NCBI GenBank assembly: GCA_035236585.1
Contig: CP141132.1
Span: 24,759,445 to 24,823,444 of the forward strand
Origin: Warburgia ugandensis
Lineage: Eukaryota > Streptophyta > Magnoliopsida > Canellales > Canellaceae
DNA length: 64,000 nt
Reading direction: 5' to 3'
A program made the position numbers and the translations under genes. Below are positions 12,674-25,253 of the stretch, in pieces (within the stretch, counting starts at the first letter, position 1; each line of letters begins with the position of its first letter). The notes under the pieces were generated by a model. The model was not told the DNA's origin, did no database searches, and saw only the letters and a program-made list of their open reading frames with translations.

Positions 12674-15521
12674 CACTAAGTTTAACATCTTCAGCTAGAT
12701 TGGACTAATTAATCTACTCTAACCCAACTTATTAATGTAATCCTAACTCTAATAATAGAGGAATTTCTCACTCCATGTCAAAATTTCATGTAGTCAATGT
12801 ATATCCTCCACCTAGACATTTTTTGTGGTGGTATCAATATGACATAGTAAACCACCGTGATTTTAGATTTTGTGCGACCATAGTAAAATTGAGGATCCCC
12901 CATTTTTAGAATTTCACAGTAGTCAATAAATATCCTCCACCTTGAAATATGAGCCAGTGGTAACTTGATAGCATAAAATACCATTGTGAAGTTTGTTGGA
13001 CCATATTGGAATGAATGGTCCTCTTTTTCAACAAATTGACAACTAATGGGGCCCATAGCAATCAGTACATGTTTTTCCTCCTCCTTTACATTTTCCTAAA
13101 ACTAGGGTATAAGCTGACTTTGCACATCTCTAAAAGGTTGTTCTTGTTCTAATGGAAGCAGGGTGTGGCTTAAACCCTTAGCATCTTCTAATGTGTACCC
13201 TAGAGCTGGTTGATGTTTATACAAAATATTAATTGACTCTTCTTCTTCCCATTCTTCAGACACAGGTAAGATTTTAGATGAACCTATATTATTGTTATCT
13301 ATAGTTTGATCAAATAAGGGTTGCAGATCCCAATTGGGTATGTCATCTACATTGCAAGACTCAATTTGTATTTTAAGCTCTATAAGGCGTTATACTTGGT
13401 ATTTACATGACAATTGTCCACCAAAGGCTCAATGATTAAACACTTATTCTCTTCATCAATTGATGTCTCTTCATCATAATCATTAAAAGGAGCAAGACAT
13501 GACTTAAGTAGATATGAGTTGGAGGTTTGTAAGGATGGTTGTGGACTTTGTAGCTTAGAATAATCATATATAATTTCCATTCCATTATAGGTATCAATGG
13601 TCAAGGATCATGAATAACTTTGTGGCTCAGAAGGATCATAAGAAAGTCCCATCCTATACTCTTCCATTTCTCTCATTTGTTTCATTTCCTCAGTCCTTTT
13701 TACAAATTCAGCAATGTTGATGTCAGTAATTTCCATATTGGTTTCATTTTCTCTTCCCATTCGTACTTTTTAGACATAAATTTTCTATAGCCACTAAGCA
13801 ATTGTTGAGTCAATGACTCATATGGTTGGTACTACTATGGCATTGAAACAAGTCTAAGTATGTTGAACCCAAATGATTGTCCTTGATTTTCTAAATAATT
13901 CTAATAGGGTTGAGTAGGGGGACCATGATGGTTCTTCCTAATAATTCTAAGATCATGGTTGGTCATGATACCTAACCCATCCATTATCGTTAGTCTCAGG
14001 ATAATAATTGCTAGGCTGTGTGAATGCATTGGGTACATCCACTTGCTCCTGATAACATCCATCATATGTGGAGCTTGATGACCACGAAGTGGTGGGATAT
14101 TATGGATAGGAATAGGTATAGAATTGTCATATTGAGACTATGGATATGGCAGATATGACTCAGTGACTTACCTAGAAGCAATTAACTTATTCATTAGACT
14201 TTCCATACTATCCAATCGACTATCAATTACATTGGACAAATCAAGAGTATACCTTATCTCTATCTCATACATATCAAGCATTGGCTTAAAAGTTAAATAG
14301 TATGAAAGTGGTGGTTTATCATCCCTTGTTTGGTAGTCTATTGCACTCAACTTTACATACAACGAAATAAATTGTTGTATAGAATGAATGAGTACCTTCT
14401 TTTTTTCTTTTTCTTTTTAATAAAATTCCCTAACTAAATGATGCATCTTAACTAAATGTGACTCCTAAATCTAAATTATGCACAATCAATCCCCAATAGT
14501 CCACTAATGAGCTAGATTATTGATCTTTGATAATGAGCAGGGTAGGAGCTTTTAGGCTTAAATCCAGATAGATTCTCCTTTTGTCCAGGCTCTTCCATTG
14601 CTTACCAATTAGATTCTGCTATAAAGTGGTTAATACAATTCTCATGGAAGGAGGTGTTTATACCTTAACAATCATCAATGAAAGGAGTGGGAAAATCACT
14701 TGGATTTTGAATACTCCTCATAACCATGATGCTTAGAAGCTACTGGAATGATAATAGATCTCCTCCTTCAAAAAGGGCCCTACTAGCTTGAAACCCTAAG
14801 TCTCTTGCTACTTGATTTTAAATTAAAGGGTTGGGATCATGAACATACAAGTAATTTGATTGATTACTTAGGTGGGCCAAGGATCTTGTGAAGAAATCCA
14901 ATCCTTATCTTATAAGGGTTCTTGTAGGGCCCTTACTAACAATGTGCACATTCACCATAAAGCAATAGACATTCAATATAAGTATAAGGAAAGGAAAACT
15001 AATGCAACCTATATGTTATTCAACCAAGGGTTACATAGGTGCAACTAATGCAACAACCCTAATTAAGATGCAACAAATAAGATGAATGACCCTAGACTAT
15101 ATCAATTACTCTACTAACAAATATGCAAATTATATTAAATGCAACTATACTAATAAAGTAAAAGGAGAGTGAGGGATACTTATAGTAGGGTTTTTGATAA
15201 ATATTAAGTATGGGCCTCCATACTCATAACTTGTCATGTATTAATAGAACCCATTTAAAATTGAATAGAAATTTCAAGTTACAATGGGGCCTCACTACAA
15301 GTTCACTCAAAAAGAAAAACCCTAATCTAGGAAAACAAAAAAATTTGATGAAGCTCCACTTACCAATTTTCCCTCACACAAAAACAAGAAAGATATGTCA
15401 ATTTATGAGGAATTAGCAAGATATACAAATGCAATGCAAAGATCCTAATCTAATGCAACCTAAGACTATGACTTAAGATAGACAATCCAAATAAGAATCC
15501 AATCACATATCCATCACGATT

Positions 15522-15547
15522 CTCAGGCAACAGTGCCAAAATCTTGA
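15522..15547 (-). promoter_or_regulatory. Primer-binding site of the LARD-like element
   Basis: On the minus strand the bases next to the LTR read ttttggcactgttgcctgag, a diverged form of the TGGCGCCGTTGCCGGGGA site common in Athila/Tat-type plant elements (tRNA-primed reverse transcription). Its position right against the LTR edge fixes the element as minus strand. Confidence 0.7.
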
Positions 15548-17136
15548 TGTGTTATTTTAAATAACTCATAAGCACATGAATCAATGTAGTAAATTCATGC
15601 AAGTGAGTTGATATATCAAAGAATTTCACAGATTTGTAGTGGATTGGATTTTATTCAAAATGACTAACTTTAGCCTAAGAAGGAGAGTTGTGATTAAACT
15701 AGGAATTTAAAGTAAATGGAATTAGAAACATGAATAAAATTATAAACTAATAAAATAAACTTGCTTAAATTAAAACTAAACAATTAGAATGGAAATGCAC
15801 CTAACTAACATGCAATTAAGTGAAGGAAACTATTGCAATATATAAAGAATCAAATTAAATAGTGAAATTTAAGGAAACTACTAAATTAGAAACTTTTCCA
15901 AATTAAAAGTTACCTAACATTAAACTTACTAAAAAGGACTTTCTAAAATGCAAGAAGGAAACTTTCTAAAGATAATATAATATTCAAAAAATTAATTAAA
16001 TACTTCTAATACAAGATCAAACAACTAAATTAATCAATAATCTAAAAGGAATGGGATTTAGAACCATGCGCATGATTCTAGAGCCCCAAAGATAGTGAAA
16101 TTTAATGCACCTATAATGAATTACTATGCAAACTAACTATGGGATGTAATAAAAAATATGAAAATCTAAATGAGTACCTAAGGATTTAGGAGAATAACAT
16201 ATTTTGATGGATGAAATTAAGGCACAAATTTAAGGAAAAACCAATTTTCATATTTCGGTACTTAAGAATAGTCAATAAATCTAATATTAGAAAGATATTG
16301 AAACCATAACTTTAATTTAAGCAAACAACTCATATCTTAAGTACTTTAATTAAATAAATAATCCATAACAAGAATTATCACAAAAATTTATTGAATCATT
16401 TCCAAATTATACAAAAAACTACACGAGTAATACAGGTTCTATTGCTAGAAATTGCATCTAATTATTAAGCATAAAATCCTATCTGAACAACACCAAAAAT
16501 ACAATATAATGCTCACAAAATAAGGTATATTGACATGTAAAGAAAATTCAAAAAGTAATTTGAGAGAAAAGAATGCTAAGTTGGTGAACTAGCTAAGGGA
16601 AATAGACCTAAAACTAAGGTAGTGATCAAGGAAAAAAATGTGTAATTCAAGAAGGGAGATCAAGGTCTTAAGGGAGAAATTTTCTTAGATTCCTTGGAAG
16701 AGAACAATTAACTTGAATCTTGATTGAATAACAAAGAAAAATAAGTGGAAATGGGGTAAAGAGAGAATGAGAAGCTAGGTGGAAAAGGAAGGTGTAAAAC
16801 TAGAAAGTAAAACAATGAAAACTAAACCAAAGCAAGCAAACTACTATCATGAAATGGAGAGAAATTAACCAAGGAAACAACTATAAATATAGAGGAAGAA
16901 AAGCATCTAAGAAATACCAAAGTCTAATGTCAAATAACATCAAAGGAGAGCTTGATTTAAGGTGTCTCACCCACCTCTACTTGAAAAATTCGTATGAAAC
17001 ATAGGGTATATATAGATGAGTGGGTTTCTAACTTAGAAAGGTGTGAAAACATGAAGAAAGTTTCCCTAGAGTTAGGGTATTGAATGAGGAAGGTCTGGTG
17101 AAAGATAAATTAGCAAGATGATGTCATAAACATGAC

Positions 17137-17218
<82 letters not shown>

Positions 17219-18024
17219 TGGGCTGGCTAGTTTCTAGCTGTGAAAAGGGGCTAGATGTCTTTTTTCTAGAAGGAAAGTGGAACTATTTCCTTCTAATTTT
17301 ATGATGTCTAGGTGATAGAAAGCCAAGGAATAGGTAATGAATAAGGTTTAAGAAAAATGGGCAAAGATCTAGGATTTGGAAGTTATTTGAATTGAAGTAG
17401 ATCTAAGGTTTCTTATTTAAAAAACCACTTGATCACTAATTAGGAAAAGGGGGTGTCTCCCTTTTTTAACTTGTAAGCCTTGTTCAATTGAATGGAAAAA
17501 GAGTGGGAAATGGAGTTGGAAAGCTAGGTTTCTCTCTTGATGGATCCACAATGCATAGTCATCTTACCTTTTACATAATTCTCTCAAATCTTCTAAATGA
17601 ACCTTAAAAATCCAAATTTAGAAAGTGAATCATTGCTAGAATTCTCCTCCAATTGTATGACTCCATGTGGAATTTGGCTTAGTTAGCTTATGTAGCTCAC
17701 TTTGAGGGATCATTTGACTTGGCTTCATAGCACACATCCTTGGCTTTAATGGCTTGAATTCTTTAGCTTGTCACCTTCTCTCATGGCTTATATGACTAAC
17801 TTGGCTTTAATGGCTCCCATGCAAAGGTGGCGAAAATGCATGGCTTGCTTCATAGACCCATTTTAGTCAATCATAACTCTTCCAATTGATTCCATTATCT
17901 TGCCTTGATATGATCTTCAACCTTGATCTACTTTGAAATGTTGAAATTTAGGCCTTGAATCTATCTTTTGTTATTGATTCTCAATTCTCATCTCAATAAA
18001 TCTCAGCCTTTGAATCATTTCCAA
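15548..18024 (-). mobile_element. LARD-like element: right (5') LTR, truncated
   Basis: This starts TGTGTTATTTTAAATAAC and aligns with the left LTR up to about 18024 ('cctttgaatcat' in both), then changes to unrelated Athila/Tat 5' leader sequence. About 230 bp of the outer LTR are missing. It holds a TATA-like run at 17007-17014 and a GA/GAA microsatellite at 17141-17217 that is nearly absent from the sister LTR. Confidence 0.75.
17141..17217. repeat. (GA)n then (GAA)n microsatellite
   Basis: About 22 GA units are followed by about 11 GAA units. The corresponding place in the left LTR (about 10749-10768) holds only a few GA units, so the tract grew after insertion. Confidence 0.9.
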
Positions 18025-18712
18025 GAGGTCGCGATTAGATCCACCATTGATCTTGTGAGGTTGGATGCCCATACTAATCAACTCTCACGCTCCATGGAAG
18101 TTCAATCAACATATAAATTACCTTAAAGCAATAAATGTGCCTTATGAATGAAATTAAAAATAATAAACTAATAAAAAAAGCAACCACGGTGTACGAAGCT
18201 CCCATCTATGCAGAGTTCAGGGAAGGGGCAAACCACAAAGGTTTGTATTATTTTATTATTGAAAATAATAAACTAATGCAAACCCTAAAAGTGTAACAAT
18301 TATCAAATATCATATCTATATGCAATTACACTACCAAATAATGCAAAATTATTCTAAATACAACTAAACTATGAAAATCAAAAGAGAGTAAGGGAAACTT
18401 ACAGTGGGGTTTCTTATGAAGATCGTGTGGGCCACCTTACCCCACACTTGCCTTGTTTTGATACACACCTTTTAAAATTGAAATTGAAATTAAAATTGCA
18501 AGTTCTGGAAAAATAAAAATAGCAATAAGTACCAAATTAGATTGATTATGCACTAAAAAATTTGAAAAATAAACCTAAAAATGACTATAATGTTAAAACC
18601 ATGCAATTCCTAAAATAAATTTATTTTTTATTTTTCGAATTTTGGATTTTATGAATTTTTATTAAAATTTATGAAAACTCCATTGTGGGTTCATGGCAAT
18701 AGCACCAAAACT
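18025..18712 (-). mobile_element. Athila/Tat-type 5' leader fragment with primer-binding site
   Basis: This parallels 36410-36856: 'ccatgg(a/t)agttcaatcaacatata', 'acaattatcaaatat', 'cactaccaaataatgcaaaattatt' and finally the site next to the LTR (minus strand ttttggtgctattgccatg). It is the innermost 5' end of an element whose LTR is 18713-22002, but the rest of that element's internal region is missing to the left. It contains an Au-type SINE at 18173-18261. Confidence 0.65.
18173..18261 (-). mobile_element. 5'-truncated Au-type SINE with 16-bp target duplication
   Basis: Read on the minus strand this gives acctttgtggtttgcccctt, then gggagcttcgtacaccgtgg, ending ttgcttttttt. That is the diverged 3' half of the plant Au SINE (known form: CCTTGTGG..CGGCCCTTCCC, GGGAGCTTAGTGCACCGGG, T-rich end). 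It is flanked by perfect copies of aaaataataaactaat at 18157-18172 and 18262-18277, which confirms target-primed insertion. The A and B box half is missing, so it is truncated at the 5' end. Confidence 0.8.
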
Positions 18713-19239
18713 TGTTGATTATTTATTGTAAGTGCATGGGCTATTGTAGTATAGTTGATGCAATTATAGGTCCGTCCCGCGAGGTCTTGACATAAAAAGA
18801 TGGAGTTTAAACAAAATTTAATTATTCAAAAAAATAAAATAAACTAAATAACAAGGAACTCAAAATTTAGATATATTGCATTCATCAAAATTACACAATT
18901 TCTAACTAAAAAGACAAAATTAAAGGAAATAGTAACTAAAATCTACTTCCCTAGCTTGATCATATCCAATTTCTTCATATGTGGTGTCTTCAAAGTCAAT
19001 CGCCCTTCATCAATTTCTCACTGATACTTCTGATTAAGGATCCAATGGTTGGGTTAAGCAGATTCTCCGAAATTTTGATGATCTGGACTATGGAATGATT
19101 TTGGGTTTTGGATGGCTTAGATAGAATTTTTGGTTTTCAGATTTAAGATCAGGAATGATGGATAAGCTAAGAGTTGTCCTAAGAACAAAATCTAAAGATC
19201 AATTAAAAATCTAATGAGAAACATATTAGGAAATAGATA

Positions 19240-20143
19240 GATGAGCTAACAAAACATCTATAGGATTGCACCAAGGATCGGCATTGAGTCCATACCTTTT
19301 CACATTGGTTATGGATGAGCTAACAAAACATCTACACGAGGAGATTCCCTGGTGCATGTTATTTGCAGATGATATAGTCTTACTTGATGAAACAAGGGAG
19401 GGTGTAAACATAAAGCTAGAATTATGGAGAGAAGCATTAGAATTTGAAGTATTTAAAATTAGTCGAACTAAGACAGAATATATGGAATGTAATTTTAGCA
19501 AGGAGAGTAGGAGTAGAATACCAGTCAAGATTGATAACCAAGAAGTCCCCGTCAAAGACCACTTTCGATACTTAGGATCAATAATTCATGAGAGTGGAGA
19601 GATTGAGAGGGAGGTTATCCAGAGAATTCAAGCGGGTTGGAACAAATGGAGATGTGCATCTGGAGTTTTGAGTGATCGACGAGTGCCACTCAAACTAAAA
19701 GGAAAATTCTATAGGATGGCCATAAGGTCGGTCATGCTCTATGGATTAGAATGTTGGGCAGTTAAGGAACATCATACTCATAGGATGAGCGTCGCATAAA
19801 TGAGGATGTTGAGATGGATGAGTGGTAAGACAAGAAAAGATAGAATTCGAAATGAAAATATTCGAGAAAATTTAGGAATAGCACCAATAGGCAATAAGAT
19901 GAGGTAGACTAGACTTAGATGGTTTGGACATGTTCAAAGGAGACCAACAACGGCACTGGTTAGAAGAAGTGAGGCAATACAAGTAGAAAATTTTAAAAGG
20001 GCATGGGGAAGGGCCAAAAGAATGTGGATAGAAGTGGTGAGGAAAGATTTAAAAACTTTGGGACTAAATGAAGACATGGTATTTAATAGAGTGGAATGGA
20101 GGAATAAGATTCATGTGGCCGACCCCTAATTGGGATAAGGTCT

Positions 20144-20182
<39 letters not shown>
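19240..20182 (+). mobile_element. RTE-type LINE, 5' truncated, with (GAT)n tail
   Basis: The plus-strand reading gives LHQGSALSPYLFTLVMDEL and CMLFADDIVLLDE (reverse transcriptase with the ADD catalytic pair), then LRWFGHVQRRP, and ends near VADP. It is followed by gggataaggtcttgatgatg and a (GAT)n tail to 20182, typical of plant RTE-clade LINEs. The 177-codon ORF 19266-19799 covers the RT palm and thumb; an in-frame TAA after ...RMSVA and a TAG before TRLRWFGH break the rest. The endonuclease domain and everything upstream of the RT palm are absent. A 21-bp segment at the very start (19240-19260) is an exact copy of 19314-19334 inside the same LINE. No convincing target duplication is seen; at most 4 bp. 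Confidence 0.85.
19266..20129 (+). pseudogene. LINE reverse transcriptase, C-terminal part
   Basis: This is the coding remnant of the RTE-type LINE. Seen in order are the palm motif with FADD, the thumb ('RYLGSIIHESGEIEREV', 'RIQAGWNKWR'), 'LYGLECWAVK', the 'RMLRWMSG' and 'RIRNENIRENLGIAP' segments, and the C-terminal 'WGRAKRMWIEVVRKDL', 'FNRVEWRNKIHVADP'. Two in-frame stops (near 19797 and 19906) interrupt it, and the fingers and endonuclease are missing, so it is dead. It sits inside an LTR of the Athila/Tat-type element and is therefore younger than that LTR. Confidence 0.85.
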
Positions 20183-20549
20183 GAGATCATATTTGTTAAA
20201 CCTAAACTGTTGATTAGGTTAACCTTAAATCCAATCGCGTTAGAATAACTAATTCCTAGATTAATTTGAGAATAAAGTAGAACCAAAATAGGCAAAACAA
20301 CGATAAGAATAAGACAAAAATAGGAACACAATGGGAATTAAACTAGGGACTCAAATGGAATTAATGATTAAGTGTCATAGCTAAAACTAGAATTTTTGTT
20401 TTACCCAAAACAGGAGAAACCTAACTGAGGAAGACGATGAAGAAGGGGAGATTAAGAAGAAGAGAAGGAGGAAATTTTCAGAGAAAAACCCCTAACTTGG
20501 GTTTTCTCCTACTGTGAAGGGAGAAGGTGCCATGTAATTGCTGACTGAG

Positions 20550-20552
<3 letters not shown>

Positions 20553-20643
<91 letters not shown>
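20553..20643. repeat. (GA)n microsatellite, ~45 units
   Basis: This is an uninterrupted GA run. The same position in the sister LTR (about 37763-37775) has only a short gagagagag. The pure-serine/leucine ORFs read from it on the minus strand are artefacts. Confidence 0.95.
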
Positions 20644-20646
<3 letters not shown>

Positions 20647-21194
20647 TGCAAGCTTGGGGTGGTGACAGAGGGAGCTAGAGATAGGAGAGAGTAGAGAGTA
20701 AGAGGGATAAGGAGAGAAAAATAAATAGAGAAAGGGATGAAGGGTGCGTGAAAAGACTGAAAGTGTGGTGCGAGACATGGTGAAAAAGAGAGAAGGAACA
20801 AGAGAGAGAAGACGAGAGTGGGAGGGTGAGGTGGACTCGATGAAACTTGAGATAGAGAAGTTTAGAGAGATCTGAGAAGAGATGAAAGTAGGGGTTCTGC
20901 TAGTTGCTCTATTACCTGCCTCCCTCAGGTTCTCCTTCTTCTTGTTATTACCACCACCATCCTACGATGAAGCAGAGATGGTGATAGGAGTGGTGAAATG
21001 ATGATTCTCCTTTTGATGCCATCCCGTCCTCTAGTTTTCCTTCTTCGAGTTTGGGTGAGTTAGAGCAGAGGTGTGCTAGATGAGGAGAGATCTAGGAATG
21101 GTCCTCTTCTTCTTCAATGAAGAGGGAAAGAAGAAGAGATCAGTGGCAAATTTGGGAATTTTGGTTTCCCATTGGAAACTAAGAGAAGAAAAAA

Positions 21195-21195
<1 letters not shown>

Positions 21196-21245
<50 letters not shown>
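21196..21245. repeat. (AG)n microsatellite, 25 units
   Basis: This is a pure AG tract inside the LTR; the sister LTR near 38325-38343 carries only a short agagagag. It is flanked by a wider purine-rich stretch to 21475. Confidence 0.95.
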
Positions 21246-21248
<3 letters not shown>

Positions 21249-22002
21249 GGAGAAGAGAGGAAGAGGCGTGGGAGTGAAAGAGAAGAGGAGAAGGAGGGAT
21301 ATGAGAGAGAGGTGTCGGAGTGAAAGAAAAGAGGGGAGGGGGGACAAGAGAGAGAGACAGATAGAGAGAAGGAAAGAAAGAGATGTAGAGAAGAGAGGGA
21401 GAGTTGTGGAAGTGACAGAGAAGAGGAGAGGGGGCACGAGAGAGATAGAGAGATTGCTGAACAGAAATAAATAATGAGAAAGCAAAAAAGGAGTGCTACT
21501 CTCTCTCCTTACAACTCTTTTTATGACTCATCCTCCTAATTTTATTTTTCCCCACTTTCCTTCAAGAGCTCTTCTATGATTAAGCATTCTCCACCTTGGA
21601 AACTCACCAGCTCTTCTTCTTTTCATGGTTTTCTTATTCTTTCTTAGTCTTCGATTAGAAATATTCCCTCTTGCCTTGTGAGTGATCTGGTTCATTGATT
21701 TGATCCCAACCATTCAATGCTCTTTGGGATGATCTAGCACCATTAATTTTGATCTAAGCTATCCAAGCTTATTTTGGTTGATCTACAAAACATAAGACTA
21801 AAGTAGAATCATCTATACCATACATTACATATCTAATTAGTTGTGATGATCATCTGACTGTTAAATTTGACAAATCAATGGTTGGATGGTCAATTAGAGC
21901 TAAAATTCATATTTTATCTAAAATTTGAAAAATTGATTAGTTAGATGATCTAATTAAATGCTAAAGTAGGGGTATTTTAGCCAAAATTAAACACTTAAGA
22001 CA

Positions 22003-25000
22003 CTCTCCAACTAGCATTTTCCTAGTCCTAAGCAAAACATGCGAAAAACCAATTTACAAAAATTTCATAAATTATTTTCAAGTCAACTCACTTTTTCCTT
22101 AGAGAATTATCTTTAACAAATCTATTAACTTTACTAAACTAATAAAAATGAATGAAAATTTTAAAACCCTACCCATATGCTAAAGACATTCTACTTAAGC
22201 TTAGATTTCAGAGGGAGTATGAGTGTACAGTCTACATATGGAATAATCTTTATGTTTAAGTAGACTTCTAACTCTTGAACTCCATCTAAAATATGTTTTG
22301 ACCTCAATCATCAATAATAGACATATACTCAGAAATAGAATCTCTCAGATAAAGGGTTCAAAATCATATCACTCTTTTAGGTATGAGAGTAGAGTGAATA
22401 ACAACAAATTTATCTCACATATACTCACGAAGGAACTGAAGGTACTAAGGAATTTAATTTTGATCCCTTAACAAATGATAAGATGCGCTTATCTCTGAAC
22501 TTTTAGAAATACTACTCTTTAAATCATATCTTTTCATTTCCTCATCAAGATCATATTCATTCTAGAATAAATAGGTCTTCAACTGGGACAAAACGTAGGC
22601 TTAGGATATGATACCAAAGAAAGGGTATAAAGGGTATTCAAAATTTCTTCAAAAATAAGTAGAGGTCTTCTAAAGTTGAAAATTCTTTTTTTACTTGTAT
22701 TGAAGTTAATATTTCTTTTTCTACATTTTTGCACTCTTAAAACTTTCTTTTTCAACACTTTTGAATCTCTTTGAAGAATATTTCTTTTCTTGATATTTAC
22801 TTTTTTACTTTCATTGTAACTAAAATGTATATTTTCATTCATCTCTAACTTATCTTTCAAAGAAAATAGGCAATGGATATATTATACTGGGTTAATATGG
22901 GTAAGGGCAATTTGGGTGACAAAAGAAAAGGCTTATAAGAAGCTCAAATTAGCTAACTAGTGGTAAAAATGCTTTTTTGAGGGTAAGCTTTATGTCTCTA
23001 GGTTAACAACAAGGATGGCTTAAATCCTTTTGTAGGCTCATATAATCAATTAGATTAAATGAACTTCTAGAACTTTAAAGGTAATACTCTAATAATTTAG
23101 GTAGTTAGCCAAATTTAAGAATTAATGGGAAAATATTTGTTTTAAATACACTAAAGAAAGTTTTGGAACATTTACAACCTCTCAAAAAGAATGAATGGCT
23201 CTAAAACTCCTTTAAGTTATAAGTCTCCACTAAATTTCTTCAAAATCTCTAAGTTATACCTACTTATCAATCTAGACTATGTATATGCAACTACATGTAT
23301 AGATGCCATCTGAGACTTTGCTTTTATGAAATACTTTAGAAAATGAGTAAAATGATGAATTAATCATATTTAATTCCATTAATAAGCCAAAGTTATCTAT
23401 ACTATACTTTAGAAAATCCAATTCTCATCATAGTGTAGGAATTGACCTTAATTTTTTAATTTTTTAATCAATAAAATTAAAACTAATAGAAATTAGAATT
23501 TTTTAAAATTCTACACCCTCTAACCAAAAAGAAACATTGTCCTCAATGTTTAAAAAGTAGGACTTGAAATGAATATGGGTGATGAAGAAAACAACAAAAA
23601 AATACTAACAACGTTACAAAGGGATTAGATCTGCTCAATCCTGATAAACATGATCTTCTAGAGTTGTGAACTCAACTTTTGGATTCTCATGTTCCAAGAA
23701 AGGCTTTAAATGTTGACCATTCACTTTAAAAGTATAACCAGTCCTAGCATCCTCAATTTAGATGATCCCATATGGAAAAACTTCATTTACTATATATGGA
23801 CTAGTCGATTGAGATCGAAGCTTACCTAAAAATAGGTGGAGCTTAGAACTACAGAGTAGAACATTTTGGTTTGGAGTAAAGGATTTTCTCATTATGTTTT
23901 TATCATGAAAAACTTTCATCTTTTCCTTATATATCCTATTACTCAGATAAGCTTCTTGATGATCTCTTCCAACTCATTAAGTTGGAGTTTCCTGTGTGAG
24001 CCTGCTTTATCCATATTAAAATTAAAGGTTTTTATTGCCCTGTAGGCTCTATGTTCTAATTTCATAGGCAAATGATAAGCCTTACCATATACAATGCGAT
24101 AGGGAGACATATCAATTGGAGTTTGATGTGTAGTCTTGTAAGCCTAGAGAGCATCGGTTAATCTAAGAGACTAATCCTTACATTCTGGATACTACTCTTT
24201 TGAAGAATTTGTTTTATGGCCTGATTAGATACTTCAATTTGTCTACTTGTTTGTGGGTGATACAGTGTTGCAACTTTATATGTAATGTTATACTTTTTCA
24301 TGTGTGCTTCAAATGGCTTACTACAAAAATATGCACCGTTATCAATTATAATGGCTCGAGGGGTCCCAAATCTAGAAAAGATATTTTCTTTTAAGGAATT
24401 AACAACTGATTTGTGATCATTATGCCTACATGGGATAGCTTCAATCCACTTGGAAACATAGTTTACGGCTCAAAAGATATAAATGTAGCCAAAAGAAGGT
24501 GGGAACTACCCCATGAAATCAATGTCCCAACAATAAAAAACTTCTATGACAAGGATAGGGTTTAGAGGTATCATATTCCTATAGTTTATTCCTCCAAGCT
24601 TTTAACATTGCTAATAAGATATATAGAACAAATGTGTGTCTTTAAATAATGAAGCTAGTAGAAACCACACTGCAAAATCTCTACAGCTGTTTTCTGTGAA
24701 AAAAAATGTCCACCACATGCTTCTGCGTGATAAAAGGAGATAACACTATGTTGCTCTAAGTTATGTACACATCTCCTAATTATTTAATCTAGGTAGTACT
24801 TAAACAGGAATGAATCATCCCAAAAGTAGTGCTTCACATTGGAAAACAATTTTTCAATGATTAAACAATTTGCAATATTAGCAAACTATGGAGGATGGGA
24901 AACATCAAAAAGTTGTGCATCAGGAAAAGCATTCTTCATTGGAAACTCATCTAAAGATTCTTTTAAGACTAGGCGAAACAAGTGCTTGCTACAACATTTT

Positions 25001-25253
25001 CTACTCATTTCTTATCTTTTATTTCAATGTTAAACTCTTGAAGCAAAAGAATCCATCTAATTAGTCTGGGCTTAGCATCTTTGTTGGAAAGAAGAAACTT
25101 AAGGGCCAAATGATCAGTGAATATGATTATTTTAGATCCAACCAATGCAAAGATAACTGCTAGGAGTTCTTTCTCCTTAGTAGAATAGTTCATTTGGGTG
25201 TTATTTAGGGTCCTACTTGCATAGTAGATGACATATGGCTTTTTCTATTTTCA
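22003..25253 (-). mobile_element. Athila/Tat-type element: 3' UTR, integrase and RNase H part
   Basis: Reading leftward on the minus strand, 25193-25005 gives an RNase H segment ([15 protein letters not shown], then [12 protein letters not shown]). It is followed by integrase (GTPRAIIIDNGAYF near 24360 and a YHPQTS motif near 24240). After that comes the purine-rich mark near 23510 (with 'cattgtcctcaatg' on plus) and a 1.5-kb 3' UTR. The unit is broken, with many breaks. It belongs with 29205-32241 and 35024-36856, from which it is separated by two solo LTRs. Confidence 0.75.

Larger units (their letters stand above)
11843..15547 (-). mobile_element. LARD-like internal region, Athila/Tat group, no pol
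   Basis: Lying between the two LTRs, this 3.7-kb internal region has a tRNA-type primer-binding site at its right end and a gag-like remnant but no protease, reverse transcriptase, RNase H or integrase. That is the make-up of a large retrotransposon derivative (LARD). The weak coding traces at 14168-14362, 13380-13604 and 12778-13056 (minus) correspond in order to plus-strand traces at 50750-51100 in a related element, so both descend from the same non-autonomous family. It is broken. Such elements are known to depend on proteins of autonomous relatives; here the Athila/Tat-type element at 22003-36856 is a candidate relative by PBS and LTR design. Confidence 0.7.
18713..22002 (-). mobile_element. 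Athila/Tat-type LTR with internal sequence on both sides
   Basis: It begins TGTTGATTATTTATTGTAAG and ends ACACTTAAGACA, and aligns with the LTR at 36857-39000 (shared: 'tggagttta', 'gatggataagctaagag', 'ggagaaacct', 'gttctccttcttctt', 'ggtgagttagagca', 'ggggtatttta'). It is longer because a LINE (19240-20182) and two GA microsatellites lie inside. Its right side continues into 3' internal sequence as for a 3' LTR, yet its left side carries a primer-binding site and leader as for a 5' LTR. It therefore serves as a shared LTR between two units. Confidence 0.75.

Noticed and set aside
20083-20331. Minus-strand ORF with a poly-His run
   Set aside because: It is the complement of the (GAT)n tail of the LINE; not a gene.
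20478-20801. Two overlapping minus-strand ORFs rich in Ser-Leu repeats
   Set aside because: They are readings of the (GA)n microsatellite in an LTR. The same holds for 21080-21485 and 41551-41808.
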